This document shows positions 54,344 to 64,000 of a stretch of DNA of 64,000 nt, in pieces. Source of the DNA: Rossellomorea pakistanensis (GTDB taxonomy: Bacteria > Bacillota > Bacilli > Bacillales > Bacillaceae_B); assembly GCF_016908495.1 (NCBI RefSeq), contig NZ_JAFBDZ010000003.1, positions 310,001-374,000 on the forward strand. The letters are read 5' to 3'. Within the stretch, counting starts at the first letter, position 1. Every line of letters begins with the position of its first letter. The notes beneath the pieces are model-generated. The model did not search any database, was not told the origin of the DNA, and saw only the letters and a program-made list of their open reading frames with translations. A program made the translations under genes and the position numbers.

Positions 54344-54898
54344 TTACCTGTCAATAGGAACGGCTCCTTCGATTGGTTGTAATGGATTTTCTTGGTCAAT
54401 ATGGTCGTAGAACATAATTCCGTTTAGATGATCGATTTCATGTTGAAAAGCTATACTAGCAATTCCTCTTAATCTAATTTTGATTTCCTCACCATCTACA
54501 TTCCAGCCCTTAACAGTAATCCGTGAAAACCTGGGTACATATCCGGGTACAGCACGATCTACTGAAAGACAACCTTCTCCAGAAGTTAAATAAGCTGTTT
54601 CTACTGAGTGACTAATAATTTTAGGATTAAATAATGCATAGCTGTATAATTTGCCTTTATTATCTTTAACATGGACGGCAAGCATACGCTTTGAGACATT
54701 TATTTGCGGTGCAGCAAGTCCAATTCCTGGTCGCAATCCGTATTTTTTAGAAGTATCTGGATCTTGACTATTCTTAACATAGTCCAATAAACTGTTTAAT
54801 ATTTTTTTGTCTTCCTCTGTTGGAGGGAGAGATACTTCTTTGGCTACTTCTCTCAGCGTAGGATGTCCTTCGCGAATAATATCATCCATGGTTATCAT
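54344..54898 (-). CDS. defB: Peptide deformylase
   Basis: 184 aa, the usual size of the Gram-positive type (Def2/YkrB). It removes formyl from nascent N-terminal methionine. Motifs 1-3 are GIGLAAPQI, EGCLSVD and HEIDHLNG, giving the Cys/His/His metal ligands and catalytic Glu. ATG 54898 is preferred over 54916, since GGGGGAAC precedes it. Monocistronic. Confidence 0.94.
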   Translation of the reverse strand: MITMDDIIREGHPTLREVAKEVSLPPTEEDKKILNSLLDYVKNSQDPDTSKKYGLRPGIGLAAPQINVSKRMLAVHVKDNKGKLYSYALFNPKIISHSVETAYLTSGEGCLSVDRAVPGYVPRFSRITVKGWNVDGEEIKIRLRGIASIAFQHEIDHLNGIMFYDHIDQENPLQPIEGAVPIDR

Positions 54899-55130
54899 AT
54901 ATGTTCCCCCATTCATACAAATCCTTATAATTATAAAATATAGTCTATCAAAGGGTTGAAAAAAAGTTAACTATTAGAAATAGTATTCATAAATCCTGGA
55001 TGATAGGAATAGATTTTTTCTAGGACAACCTATTTGTTCGCAAATGATTTATCATAGTTGAAACTCCCTATTGTCAAACTAATTTTGGACCTATATAGTA
55101 GAAGATGTCATATAGTAAGGGGGAAAATAA

Positions 55131-55811
55131 GTGTTAAAATTACATAGTGTCTTGGTAACTCTTGTCGCTGTATTTATACTTTCTGGCTGTGTTGGAGGAG
55201 CGTCACCTCAGGAAAATATTTATAATGTTTTAGAAGAAACCGTTCAGAAAGAAAAAGGTTTTGAAAAGGTCCAGGAGCCTCTAGTGGAGCTTGAAAAAAA
55301 AGAACAGGAAATCTTTAAAAAAGTAATTGGACTTGGGATGAAAGAAATCGATCAAATCAAGGAGCTTTCTGATCAAGCACTTGATAATATTGAAAAACGA
55401 GATAAGTATATTACAAACGAAGTTGACTCAATGAACAAAGCTAAAACTGAGTTTGAAAAAATGAACGAGTATATTGGAAAGATCGAAGAAGATTCATTGA
55501 AAAACCAAGCAAAAAAATTACAAAATATTATGGAAGACCGATTTAAAAGTCATGAACAATTGGCCAAAAGCTATAAGGAAGCATTAGAAAAGGATAAAAA
55601 GCTTTACGAAATGTTAAAAAAAGAAGATTTAACAATGGAGCAATTACAAAAACAGATTGGTGAAATTAACAAAACATATGAGAAAGTATTATCAATAAAC
55701 AAAGAGTATAACGATAAAACAGACCAATTCAACAAAGAAAAACTCAGCTTCTATAAGAGTGCGGGAATCGAAACGAATCAAGATAGTGAAACAGCGTCAA
55801 AAGGGAACTAG
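55131..55811 (+). CDS. ykyA: YkyA-family lipoprotein
   Basis: 226 aa. A lipoprotein signal (VAVFILSGC, lipobox cysteine near residue 21) is followed by an almost entirely helical, Lys/Glu-rich coiled-coil body (EKMNEYIGKIEED, KNQAKKLQNIMEDRFKSHEQ), so it is membrane-anchored on the outer face. It matches the YkyA (putative cell-wall-binding lipoprotein) family. GTG start after AAGGGGG. In B. subtilis it also precedes pdhA. Confidence 0.87.
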   Translation: MLKLHSVLVTLVAVFILSGCVGGASPQENIYNVLEETVQKEKGFEKVQEPLVELEKKEQEIFKKVIGLGMKEIDQIKELSDQALDNIEKRDKYITNEVDSMNKAKTEFEKMNEYIGKIEEDSLKNQAKKLQNIMEDRFKSHEQLAKSYKEALEKDKKLYEMLKKEDLTMEQLQKQIGEINKTYEKVLSINKEYNDKTDQFNKEKLSFYKSAGIETNQDSETASKGN

Positions 55812-55836
55812 ACAGTGTACTAGTTCTCTTTTTTGC
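55804..55836 (+). terminator. ykyA terminator
   Basis: GAACTAG (55805-55811) and CTAGTTC (55820-55826), then TCTTTTTTG. The stem includes the stop codon. Confidence 0.85.
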
Positions 55837-55999
55837 ATTTAAATGTCATCAGTTTAAATAGGAAATTAAAGTAAGCTGGGCAAATATCCCATGCAAAAAG
55901 ACCACAGACACGATCATTTAAGAAGGTTTTTAACACTTCCTTCATCTAATCGGAATAGATGGAACAAGGATATCTTTATTCATTTAGTAATTTTTAAAA

Positions 56000-56185
56000 G
56001 CTGTTTTCGTAAACATTGTTGTTATTTGATAAAGGGGTGGTAGGTTGCAGAGAAAGGTTGCTCGCTTTCCGGGTGGGGCTGGCGGTGAACCTCCTCGTCG
56101 TCTTGCTCTTGCTAAGGTCCCACCTGTGCCGCTTCTCACGCAGGAGTCTCTTCCCCTCCTCTTCAACCAATCTTTTTAAAAAATA
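56000..56185. repeat. Family A repeat, copy A6 (lacks one terminus)
   Basis: Starts GCTGTTTTCGTAAACATTG and carries the core GGTGAACCTCCTCGTCGTCTTGC and CAGGAGTCT, in the A3 orientation; the distal GAAAACAGCC end is lost. Confidence 0.7.
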
Positions 56186-57698
<1,513 letters not shown>

Positions 57699-57701
57699 GC
57701 C

Positions 57702-58679
57702 ATGGCGCAAATGACAATGATTCAAGCAATCACTGATGCCCTGCGCACTGAACTAGCAAACGATGAAAATGTACTCGTTTTTGGTGAGGATGTAGGTCAA
57801 AATGGTGGTGTATTCCGTGCAACGGAAGGTCTTCAAAAAGAATTTGGTGAAGATCGAGTATTTGATACTCCGCTAGCTGAATCTGGTATTGGCGGGCTAA
57901 CAATTGGATTAGCACTGCAAGACTATCGTCCAGTCCCAGAGATCCAGTTCTTTGGATTCGTGTATGAAGTAATGGATTCCATAAGTGGTCAATTAGCTCG
58001 TATGCGCTATCGTTCAGGTGGTACTTTCCATGCTCCTGTGACGATTCGTTCACCATTTGGTGGGGGAGTACATACTCCTGAATTGCATGCAGACAGTTTA
58101 GAAGGATTAATGGCACAGCAGCCTGGACTAAAGGTAGTTATTCCTTCAACTCCTTATGATGCAAAAGGATTGCTTATTTCTTCAATTAGAGATAATGATC
58201 CAGTCATTTTTCTGGAGCATATGAAATTATACCGTTCATTCCGTCAAGAGGTACCTGAGGAAGAGTATACAATTGAACTCGGAAAAGCGGATGTGAAACG
58301 TGAAGGTACTGATTTAACAATCATTGCTTACGGTGCAATGGTTCACGAATCACTGAAAGCAGCAGACGAACTTGAAAAAGAAGGCGTTTCTGTTGAAGTC
58401 ATTGATTTACGTACTGTAAGTCCAATAGATATTGATACAATTATGGCTTCAGTTGAGAAAACAAACCGTGCCATTGTTGTTCAAGAAGCACAGAAACAAG
58501 CAGGTATTGCTGCAAATGTTGTTGCTGAGATCAACGATAGAGCAATCTTAAGTCTTGAAGCCCCAGTATTACGTGTTACTGCACCAGATACTGTATATCC
58601 ATTCTCTCAAGCAGAGCCAATTTGGTTGCCTAATCATAAGGATGTACTTGAGACAGCGAAAAAAGTATTAAACTTCTAA
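57702..58679 (+). CDS. pdhB: Pyruvate dehydrogenase E1 beta subunit
   Basis: 325 aa, standard length. With PdhA it decarboxylates pyruvate and reductively acetylates the E2 lipoyl group. Typical motifs: [29 protein letters not shown] and the C-terminal transketolase domain with [16 protein letters not shown] in the 3' end of pdhA drives it, with only 3 bases between stop and start. Confidence 0.96.
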   Translation: MAQMTMIQAITDALRTELANDENVLVFGEDVGQNGGVFRATEGLQKEFGEDRVFDTPLAESGIGGLTIGLALQDYRPVPEIQFFGFVYEVMDSISGQLARMRYRSGGTFHAPVTIRSPFGGGVHTPELHADSLEGLMAQQPGLKVVIPSTPYDAKGLLISSIRDNDPVIFLEHMKLYRSFRQEVPEEEYTIELGKADVKREGTDLTIIAYGAMVHESLKAADELEKEGVSVEVIDLRTVSPIDIDTIMASVEKTNRAIVVQEAQKQAGIAANVVAEINDRAILSLEAPVLRVTAPDTVYPFSQAEPIWLPNHKDVLETAKKVLNF

Positions 58680-58717
58680 CCTATATATAGAAAAAAGAAT
58701 TGGCTCATTAGATTGAT

Positions 58718-58774
58718 TGGCCATAACTTTATAATTGATTACAGCGCAGTGTAATGCTTTAGATGTTATGGCTA
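58718..58774 (+). other. Two-tier hairpin in the pdhB-pdhC spacer
   Basis: TGGCCATAAC (58718-58727) pairs with GTTATGGCTA (58765-58774, one G-U), enclosing a second stem ATTACA/TGTAAT (58738-58743 with 58750-58755, loop GCGCAG). There is no T run, so it is more likely an mRNA processing or stability element than a terminator. Confidence 0.6.
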
Positions 58775-58855
58775 GCATTTTGATCTCATGAATCATTCTT
58801 AGGCACAATTATTCAAAAACATCTAATAGGATATTAATAACAGGAGGGCGAATTC

Positions 58856-60214
58856 ATGTCATTCGAATTCAAATTACCAGACATTGGTGAAGGTATTCAC
58901 GAAGGTGAGATCGTAAAGTGGTTTGTCAAACCCGGCGATAAAGTAGAAGAAGACGACGTGCTATGTGAAGTTCAGAATGATAAAGCGGTAGTTGAAATTC
59001 CATCTCCAGTAGCCGGAACCGTTGAAGATTTACTTGTTGATGAAGGGTCTGTTGCCGTCGTAGGTGACTCCCTCATTAAATTCGACGCACCTGGTTATGA
59101 AGATCTTCAATTTAAAGGTGATCACGGAGACGGCGATAAGAAAGAAGAAAAAACGGAAGGTCAAGTTCAAGGTACGGCAGAAGCTGGAGAGACCGTTGAT
59201 AAAGAAGCTTCAGAAGAAACTGGGCCTAAAGGTGAAACTGGTGCAGGAGTACAAGCAGAAGTTGATGTAGATCCGAATCGTCGTGTTATTGCAATGCCGT
59301 CAGTCCGCAAGTATTCACGTGAAAACGGCGTTGAAATCCGTCAAGTGTCTGGTTCTGGAAAAAATGGCCGTGTACTAAAAGAAGATATTGACACATTTAA
59401 AGCAGGCGGTGCAAAACCAGCGGTAACTGAAGCAAAACAAGAAAGTAAAACAGAAGAAAATGTTCAAAAACAAGAAGAAACACCAATAGCACAAGCAATT
59501 CCTGAAGGAGAATACCCTGAAACACGCGAGAAAATGAGCGGTATCCGTAAAGCGATTGCTAAAGCAATGGTAAACTCTAAGCATACTGCTCCTCACGTTA
59601 CGTTGATGGACGAAGTAGATGTAACAAAGCTTTGGGCTCACCGTAAAAAGTTTAAAGAAGTGGCAGCAGAAAAAGGTGTTAAATTAACGTTCTTGCCATA
59701 TATCGTTAAAGCATTGACTAGTGCATTACGTGAATTCCCTGCTCTAAATACTTCTTTAGATGATACTACTAGTGAAATCATTCATAAGCATTATTTCAAT
59801 ATCGGTATTGCAGCTGACACTGATAAAGGTCTTCTTGTACCTGTAGTGAAAAATGCAGATCGTAAATCTATGTTCTCAATTTCAAATGAAATTAATGAAC
59901 TAGCAGGAAAAGCCCGTGATGGGAAACTTTCAGGAGACGAAATGAAAGGTGCTTCTTGCACAATTACCAACATTGGGTCAGCGGGAGGACAATGGTTTAC
60001 ACCAGTTATTAACCATCCTGAAGTAGCTATACTTGGTGTGGGACGTATCGCTGAAAAACCTGTAGTTAAAAATGGTGAAATTGTAGCTGCACCTGTGTTA
60101 GCATTATCATTGAGCTTTGATCATCGTATGATTGATGGAGCGACTGCTCAACATGCACTGAATCATATCAAGCGTTTGTTGAACGATCCAGAATTATTAT
60201 TAATGGAGGCGTAA
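58856..60214 (+). CDS. pdhC: Dihydrolipoyl acetyltransferase (pyruvate dehydrogenase E2)
   Basis: 452 aa. One lipoyl domain (residues 1-80, lipoyl lysine K43 in [10 protein letters not shown]), a charged Glu/Lys/Gly linker, a peripheral-subunit-binding domain ([19 protein letters not shown], about 143-178), a second flexible linker and the catalytic acyltransferase domain with the active site [12 protein letters not shown] near the end. Forms the core of the complex. GGAGGG precedes the ATG after a 176-base structured gap. Confidence 0.96.
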   Translation: MSFEFKLPDIGEGIHEGEIVKWFVKPGDKVEEDDVLCEVQNDKAVVEIPSPVAGTVEDLLVDEGSVAVVGDSLIKFDAPGYEDLQFKGDHGDGDKKEEKTEGQVQGTAEAGETVDKEASEETGPKGETGAGVQAEVDVDPNRRVIAMPSVRKYSRENGVEIRQVSGSGKNGRVLKEDIDTFKAGGAKPAVTEAKQESKTEENVQKQEETPIAQAIPEGEYPETREKMSGIRKAIAKAMVNSKHTAPHVTLMDEVDVTKLWAHRKKFKEVAAEKGVKLTFLPYIVKALTSALREFPALNTSLDDTTSEIIHKHYFNIGIAADTDKGLLVPVVKNADRKSMFSISNEINELAGKARDGKLSGDEMKGASCTITNIGSAGGQWFTPVINHPEVAILGVGRIAEKPVVKNGEIVAAPVLALSLSFDHRMIDGATAQHALNHIKRLLNDPELLLMEA

Positions 60215-60218
60215 TTCG

Positions 60219-61628
60219 ATGGTAGTAGGAGATTTTCCAATTGAAACAGATACTATAGTTGTAGGTTCAGGTCCTGGGGGATATGTTGCCGCAATTCGTG
60301 CAGCACAATTAGGGCAGAAAGTAACGATTGTTGAAAAAGAAACCCTTGGTGGCGTTTGTTTAAATGTTGGATGTATTCCATCTAAAGCACTCATCACTGC
60401 AGGTCACCGTTTTCATCAAGCACAGCATTCAGATGATATGGGAATTGTTGCTGAAAATGTAAAAGTCCAATTTGATAAAGTCCAAGAATGGAAAGCTGGA
60501 GTTGTAAAAAAACTTACTGGCGGTGTTGAAGGACTTTTAAAAGGAAATAAAGTTGAAATCGTACGAGGAGAAGCTTATCTGACTGATGCTAATACTCTTC
60601 GCGTGATGGACGATAACTCAGCCCAAACTTATAAGTTCAATAACTTAATCTTGGCGACTGGATCACGTCCTATTGAAATTCCTAGCTTTAAATTTTCAAA
60701 ACGTGTTCTTGATTCAACAGGTGCCTTAAGCTTAACGGATATCCCTGAAAAGCTAATTGTAATTGGTGGGGGATATATTGGAACGGAACTTGGTACTGCT
60801 TACGCTAACCTTGGATCAAAAGTAACCATTCTTGAAGGTGCTGACGATATTCTAAGTGGATTCGAAAAGCAAATGACGACCATTGTGAAAAAGGGTCTTA
60901 AGAAAAAAGGCGTCGATGTCATTACAAAAGCGATGGCCAAAGGCGTTGAAGAAAATGATAATGGCGTAGTTGTGAAATATGAAGTGAAAGGTGAAGAACA
61001 ATCACTAGAAGCGGACTATGTATTGGTTACTGTTGGACGTCGCCCTAATACGGATGATATCGGACTTGAAGAAGTCGGTATTGAAATGACAGATCGTGGT
61101 GTAATCAAAATTGACAAGCAATGTCGTACAAATGTATCAAATATTTATGCAATTGGCGATATTGTAGATGGACCACCACTAGCCCATAAAGCTTCTTATG
61201 AGGGTAAAATTGCTGCAGAAGCTATTTCTGGTGAACCTGCTGAAATTGATTATCTTGGAATTCCCGCTGTTTGCTTTACAGATCCTGAACTGGCTACTGT
61301 TGGTTATTCAGAAGCTGAAGCAAAAGAAGAAGGAATTGAAGTGGTTGCAGCTAAATTCCCATTTGCAGCAAATGGCCGTGCACTTGCATTAAATAGTTCA
61401 GAAGGGTTCCTAAAGCTTGTTACTCGTAAAGAGGATGGACTTGTGATTGGAGCACAAATCGTTGGTGCTGGTGCATCTGACATGATTGCTGAACTTGGTT
61501 TAGCAATTGAATCTGGAATGACTGCAGAAGATATTGCTATGACCATTCATGCTCATCCAACACTTGGAGAGATCTCAATGGAAGCAGCAGAAGTTGCTAT
61601 TGGAAGCCCGATTCATATTGTTAAATAA
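60219..61628 (+). CDS. pdhD: Dihydrolipoyl dehydrogenase (E3)
   Basis: 469 aa flavoprotein that reoxidises dihydrolipoamide for the pyruvate (and probably other 2-oxoacid) dehydrogenase complexes. FAD motif [10 protein letters not shown], redox disulfide [16 protein letters not shown] motif [10 protein letters not shown], second FAD motif [15 protein letters not shown] and the catalytic dyad in HAHPTLGE. It starts 4 bases after the pdhC stop; GGAGG lies in the end of pdhC. Confidence 0.97.
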   Translation: MVVGDFPIETDTIVVGSGPGGYVAAIRAAQLGQKVTIVEKETLGGVCLNVGCIPSKALITAGHRFHQAQHSDDMGIVAENVKVQFDKVQEWKAGVVKKLTGGVEGLLKGNKVEIVRGEAYLTDANTLRVMDDNSAQTYKFNNLILATGSRPIEIPSFKFSKRVLDSTGALSLTDIPEKLIVIGGGYIGTELGTAYANLGSKVTILEGADDILSGFEKQMTTIVKKGLKKKGVDVITKAMAKGVEENDNGVVVKYEVKGEEQSLEADYVLVTVGRRPNTDDIGLEEVGIEMTDRGVIKIDKQCRTNVSNIYAIGDIVDGPPLAHKASYEGKIAAEAISGEPAEIDYLGIPAVCFTDPELATVGYSEAEAKEEGIEVVAAKFPFAANGRALALNSSEGFLKLVTRKEDGLVIGAQIVGAGASDMIAELGLAIESGMTAEDIAMTIHAHPTLGEISMEAAEVAIGSPIHIVK

Positions 61629-61632
61629 TATA

Positions 61633-61662
61633 AAAAGCCTGGTCAAAGAGACCAGGCTTTTA
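61633..61662 (+). terminator. pdhABCD terminator
   Basis: AAAAGCCTGGTC, loop AAAGA, GACCAGGCTTTT. Confidence 0.92.
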
Positions 61663-61773
61663 TAATAGATTAGAAAGTATAAACATTGGGTATGTTTAAG
61701 GGTAAAAGTTATCATGCTCAAACAGTTAGTTTATTGAGTGTAAGGCAGCATATTCATGGTGAACCACTCACTT

Positions 61774-61898
61774 TATGTCCAGCCCCAACGCCTAGACCTT
61801 CGAGACATAAGTCAAGCCCAATAGAAACGGAAAAGGCACCCTTTCTATTGGGCTTGACGTATACTTGTCAGGCATGGTCAAAGCGCCAGAGCTTTTCT
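61774..61898. repeat. Family B hairpin repeat, copy B4
   Basis: Head TGTCCAGCCCCAACGCC, then a perfect 17-bp stem GTCAAGCCCAATAGAAA with TTTCTATTGGGCTTGAC, loop containing GGAAAAGGCACC as in B2, and tail ATACTTGTCAGGC. It lies between convergent pdhD and the lipoprotein gene, reaching the latter's stop. Confidence 0.82.
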
Positions 61899-61900
61899 TA

Positions 61901-62278
61901 TTACCACTTTTCTATCGTATTACTAATTGGAATCACGATATCTTCTGTGTCTGTGTAACCCACTATTTTAAGAACAACTTGATTTTGATCAATCATCACG
62001 ATAGCTGGATAGGTTTCGTTATATTTTGAGAATTTATTTTCGTCCTCATTCTTTTTTGATACAATTTTCATTTCTTTTAATTCTTCTGGAAATCGACGTT
62101 TTAATTCAATGACGGCATCATAATAAGAAGTTTCATTTCTTACATTATTTTCATCTGTAAAAAACACGATCTCTTTTTTGATTATCTCATTGGCATCCGT
62201 AATTTTTTCAACAGAGTTACAAGAAGACAGTATGAATATATTCAATAGTATAATGCTGATTAAAATTGAGTATCTCAT
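61901..62278 (-). CDS. Small lipoprotein, 125 aa
   Basis: A lipoprotein signal (MRYSILISIILLNIFILSSC, lipobox cysteine at residue 20) followed by about 105 residues with a possible thioredoxin-like pattern (EIVFFTDENN at the start, TYPAIVMID near the end) but no CxxC. Bacillus genomes carry a family annotated small peptidoglycan-associated lipoprotein that it resembles from memory; not certain. Exposed outside the membrane. Confidence 0.65.
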   Translation of the reverse strand: MRYSILISIILLNIFILSSCNSVEKITDANEIIKKEIVFFTDENNVRNETSYYDAVIELKRRFPEELKEMKIVSKKNEDENKFSKYNETYPAIVMIDQNQVVLKIVGYTDTEDIVIPISNTIEKW

Positions 62279-62488
62279 CGATTATCCTCTTTTCCTCGCG
62301 ATCTTTGATTGATTTGTAAAAATATTACTAATGAACTTCTTGATTCACATTTTAACATAAGGAAGTTATGAAAATTGGACTATCATTAAAATGTTACAAA
62401 AATGAAAAATCAACAATATATTTAATATGTTTTATATATGGCCATAAAGAGAATATATTTAAATAAAAATAAATTCCGTGGTGAGAAT

Positions 62489-62737
62489 ATGAAAAATTAT
62501 ATTACATTCCTAATTCAATGGATCATTTGGAGCTTCTTCTCGCTAGCTGTCTGGCTTTCTCAGAAAGATCAGTTAGAGTATAAATGGATTATGTTTATGA
62601 TCTTCTGTTATTTTGCCATTATGGTCGGGTTTAAAATTATTAAATCTAAAAGAGTCACATTTCTCATTACCACTCTCAGTCTTGCTACCTTTTTTTCATT
62701 AAAATTTCTATTTGAACAATTCATTCCTTATAATTAA
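62489..62737 (+). CDS. Small membrane protein, 82 aa
   Basis: Three hydrophobic segments (ITFLIQWIIWSFFSLAVWL, IMFMIFCYFAIMVGF, VTFLITTLSLATFFSL) with short charged links. Unrecognised. GGTGAG lies before ATG 62489; the frame open to 62438 adds a basic stretch without a site. Confidence 0.55.
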   Translation: MKNYITFLIQWIIWSFFSLAVWLSQKDQLEYKWIMFMIFCYFAIMVGFKIIKSKRVTFLITTLSLATFFSLKFLFEQFIPYN

Positions 62738-62829
62738 CAAGGTTTATTTTGTAAGAAGTGTAAATCGTCCACTATAAGGTATAGTTGTATGTTAAAATAT
62801 TCAAAGGAAATATATGAAAGGTGAGAGAA

Positions 62830-63663
62830 ATGAAAAAATTTATTGTAGCCTGCGTAAGCATTCTATTGCTTACAGCCTGCACACAGGACGCAACATTAGA
62901 AAAGCCTAAAGAAACGGAATTTAAAACGGAAGAAAAGAAAGAACAGGACACTTCAGGAGAAGAAAAAAAAGCTGTGGATGAAAGAAATTCAGAAGAAGAG
63001 GCTGCAAATGAAGAAGTTAAGGTAGATCCACAATATAAGGTTAATCCTGGTAATTGGTCTATTGAACCAATTGATGATGCAAACTCAAAAGTTGTATTAT
63101 TAACGATTGATGATGCCCCTGACAAACATGCATTAGAAATGGCTAAAACATTAAAAAAACTGGATGCGAAAGCGATATTCTTTGTTAATGGTCATTTTCT
63201 AGACACTCCTAAAGAAAAAGAAGCCTTAAAGCAAATCCACGACCTTGGTTTTATAATTGGAAATCATACATATTCACATAGGACGCTTAGTGAACTCAGT
63301 ATAGAGGAACAGCAGAAAGAAATTGTTTCTCTGAGTGATACAGTAGAATCAATCACAGGGGAAAGACCTAAATTTTTTAGAGCTCCATTTGGAGACAATA
63401 CAGATTTTAGTAAGCAAGTAGTGAACGATCAGAAAATGAGTTTAATGAATTGGACATACGGATATGATTGGGAGACGGATTATCAAACAGGAGAAGCAAT
63501 CGCTGAGATAATGGTGAATTCTCCATACTTAACTGACGGTGCGAATCTTCTTATGCATGACCGGGAATGGACAAATGAGGGTTTAGAAGCAATAGTAAAT
63601 GGTTTACGAGAAAAAGGCTACGAAATTCTGGATCCTAATTTAATTCAAACCCCAGAAGGATAA
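62830..63663 (+). CDS. Polysaccharide deacetylase lipoprotein (NodB domain)
   Basis: 277 aa. Lipoprotein signal IVACVSILLLTAC (Cys near 17), a Glu/Lys-rich tether to about residue 65, then a NodB (CE4) deacetylase domain: LLTIDDAP (metal Asp), NHTYSHRT (HxxxH metal ligands), RAPFGDN and, near the end, LMHDREW. It would deacetylate peptidoglycan or another N-acetylated wall polymer outside the cell. ATG 62830 follows GAAAGGTGA; GTG 62821 lies in that site. Not part of this locus in B. subtilis. Confidence 0.85.
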   Translation: MKKFIVACVSILLLTACTQDATLEKPKETEFKTEEKKEQDTSGEEKKAVDERNSEEEAANEEVKVDPQYKVNPGNWSIEPIDDANSKVVLLTIDDAPDKHALEMAKTLKKLDAKAIFFVNGHFLDTPKEKEALKQIHDLGFIIGNHTYSHRTLSELSIEEQQKEIVSLSDTVESITGERPKFFRAPFGDNTDFSKQVVNDQKMSLMNWTYGYDWETDYQTGEAIAEIMVNSPYLTDGANLLMHDREWTNEGLEAIVNGLREKGYEILDPNLIQTPEG

Positions 63664-63668
63664 AAAAG

Positions 63669-63712
63669 GAAAAGGGACTGGCATTAATAAATTGTCAGTT
63701 CCTTTTATTATC
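63669..63712 (+). terminator. Terminator of the deacetylase gene
   Basis: AAAAGGGACTGGCA and TGTCAGTTCCTTTT pair (with G-U), then ATTATC. Confidence 0.75.
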
Positions 63713-63739
63713 TTCATACCTACGAGAGAATAGTATAAA

Positions 63740-63754
63740 TTGAAAGCGGTTTAA
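63740..63754 (+). promoter_or_regulatory. cre-like site upstream of SR1
   Basis: TTGAAAGCGGTTTAA, one mismatch to the CcpA cre consensus WTGNAARCGNWWWCA. Confidence 0.5.
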
Positions 63755-63785
63755 ATAATATATAATTGGAAGGAAAAACTTTTAA

Positions 63786-63796
63786 TGTGTCATACA
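63786..63796 (+). promoter_or_regulatory. CcpN operator 1
   Basis: TGTGTCATACA, a full match to the CcpN consensus TRTGHYATAYW as I remember it. A second site (63818-63828, TGTGTTATAAT, one mismatch) overlaps the -10. Confidence 0.6.
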
Positions 63797-63804
63797 ATTT
63801 AGGC

Positions 63805-63833
63805 TTGAAATTTTAAATGTGTTATAATATTAT
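63805..63833 (+). promoter_or_regulatory. SR1 promoter overlapping CcpN operator 2
   Basis: TTGAAA (63805-63810), 17 bases, TATTAT (63828-63833); an overlapping TATAAT at 63823-63828 has only 12 bases of spacing. CcpN bound at 63818-63828 would cover the -10. Confidence 0.6.
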
Positions 63834-63846
63834 AGATTTATAGAGA

Positions 63847-63861
63847 TTAAAACGCTTTCAA
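63847..63861 (-). promoter_or_regulatory. Second cre-like site, in the SR1 leader
   Basis: Minus-strand TTGAAAGCGTTTTAA, one mismatch to the cre consensus; it lies about 15-30 bases after the predicted start, where CcpA would act as a roadblock. Confidence 0.45.
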
Positions 63862-63885
63862 ACTAAATGACCAAGGAGAGATAAA

Positions 63886-64000
63886 ATGATGGGTACAATT
63901 GTTTGTCAAACATGTTTAAACACAATCGAGCACTTTGAAGATGAAAAGGTATCAGTTTTATTCTCCAATTGTTGTGATTGTGAAGACGAAGTAGAAATTG
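63886..64000 (+). CDS. sr1P: SR1P-like GapA-interacting peptide (SR1 dual-function RNA), cut by the window end
   Basis: The frame reads MMGTIVCQTCLNTIEHFEDE and continues through two further cysteine clusters to the window edge (38 codons visible). It resembles the 39-aa SR1P peptide encoded on the SR1 RNA of B. subtilis, which binds GapA; SR1 itself is also an sRNA acting on ahrC mRNA, and lies just downstream of pdhD there. AAGGAGAG lies 6-8 bases before ATG 63886. Cysteine pairs (VCQTC, NCCDC) suggest metal binding. CcpN- and cre-like sites upstream support the identity. Confidence 0.75.
   Translation, partial: MMGTIVCQTCLNTIEHFEDEKVSVLFSNCCDCEDEVEI

Noticed and set aside
54036..54399. 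Open frames over the 54 kb repeats (68 and 95 codons)
   Set aside because: They lie within family B repeat DNA, and the minus frame overlaps defB; composition follows the repeat, with no ribosome site.

Overview
The window reads as a chromosomal segment of a low-GC, spore-forming Bacillaceae bacterium. The evidence is AT-rich DNA, strong AGGAGG-type ribosome sites, frequent TTG/GTG starts, intrinsic terminators, a Spo0E-type phosphatase, and a gene order that follows, as I remember it, the mtn-to-pdh part of the Bacillus subtilis chromosome (mtnE-W-X-B-D, spo0E, a kinase, clpE, ykvI, ykvS, ykvT, ptsHI, patA, cheV, ykyB, fadH, ykuI, ykuJ, ykuL/darB, ccpC, dapH, dapL, ykuT, ykuU, ykuV, yknUV, ktrC, rnjA, rpoY, ykrA, defB, ykyA, pdhABCD, SR1). 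It is mostly ordinary core genome. No phage, complete insertion sequence, CRISPR array, rRNA or tRNA was seen.

Layout. 1-4.4 kb: methionine salvage from 5-methylthioribose, with a SAM (S-box) riboswitch in front of mtnWXBD. 5-14.6 kb: spo0E, a ZIP metal transporter, a cytoplasmic nucleotidase, a MarR regulator, an M3 peptidase, a sensor kinase whose 5' end carries two apparent frameshifts, and clpE under CtsR boxes. 14.9-21.6 kb: ykvI, small genes, a SleB-type hydrolase and ptsHI (without ptsG/glcT in front). 21.7-34.7 kb: patA, an MFS carrier, a TlpA/YkuV-like thiol protein under Fur/PerR-like boxes, cheV, ykyB, a Tyr/Gly-rich protein, fadH with a FadR operator, the c-di-GMP-binding EAL protein YkuI, an MBL-glutaredoxin pair, ykuJ, a zinc-ribbon mini-gene and darB. 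34.8-43.1 kb: MFS and TauE carriers, ccpC, dapH, dapL, ykuT, ykuU and ykuV. 43.3-50.6 kb: a heterodimeric ABC exporter, a YthAB-type bd oxidase behind a Rex operator, and ktrC. 50.7-61.6 kb: rnjA-rpoY, a 23-codon cationic peptide gene, ykrA, defB, ykyA and pdhABCD. 61.7-64 kb: a small lipoprotein, a membrane protein, a polysaccharide deacetylase lipoprotein, and the start of the SR1/SR1P dual-function RNA gene behind CcpN- and cre-like sites.

The least-explained material is intergenic. Three families of dispersed palindromic repeats occur. The most notable is a hairpin element (10.5, 53.9-54.3 and 61.8 kb) whose stems differ in sequence but stay base-paired, and whose every copy here lies between convergent genes. 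Other points for a second look are the frameshifted kinase, a 23-residue amphipathic peptide gene with its own terminator, a two-tier hairpin between pdhB and pdhC, a structured pdhA leader, and a terminator with no upstream gene in the patA/MFS divergent gap.

All family assignments and comparisons with B. subtilis are from memory and by eye; no search was run.
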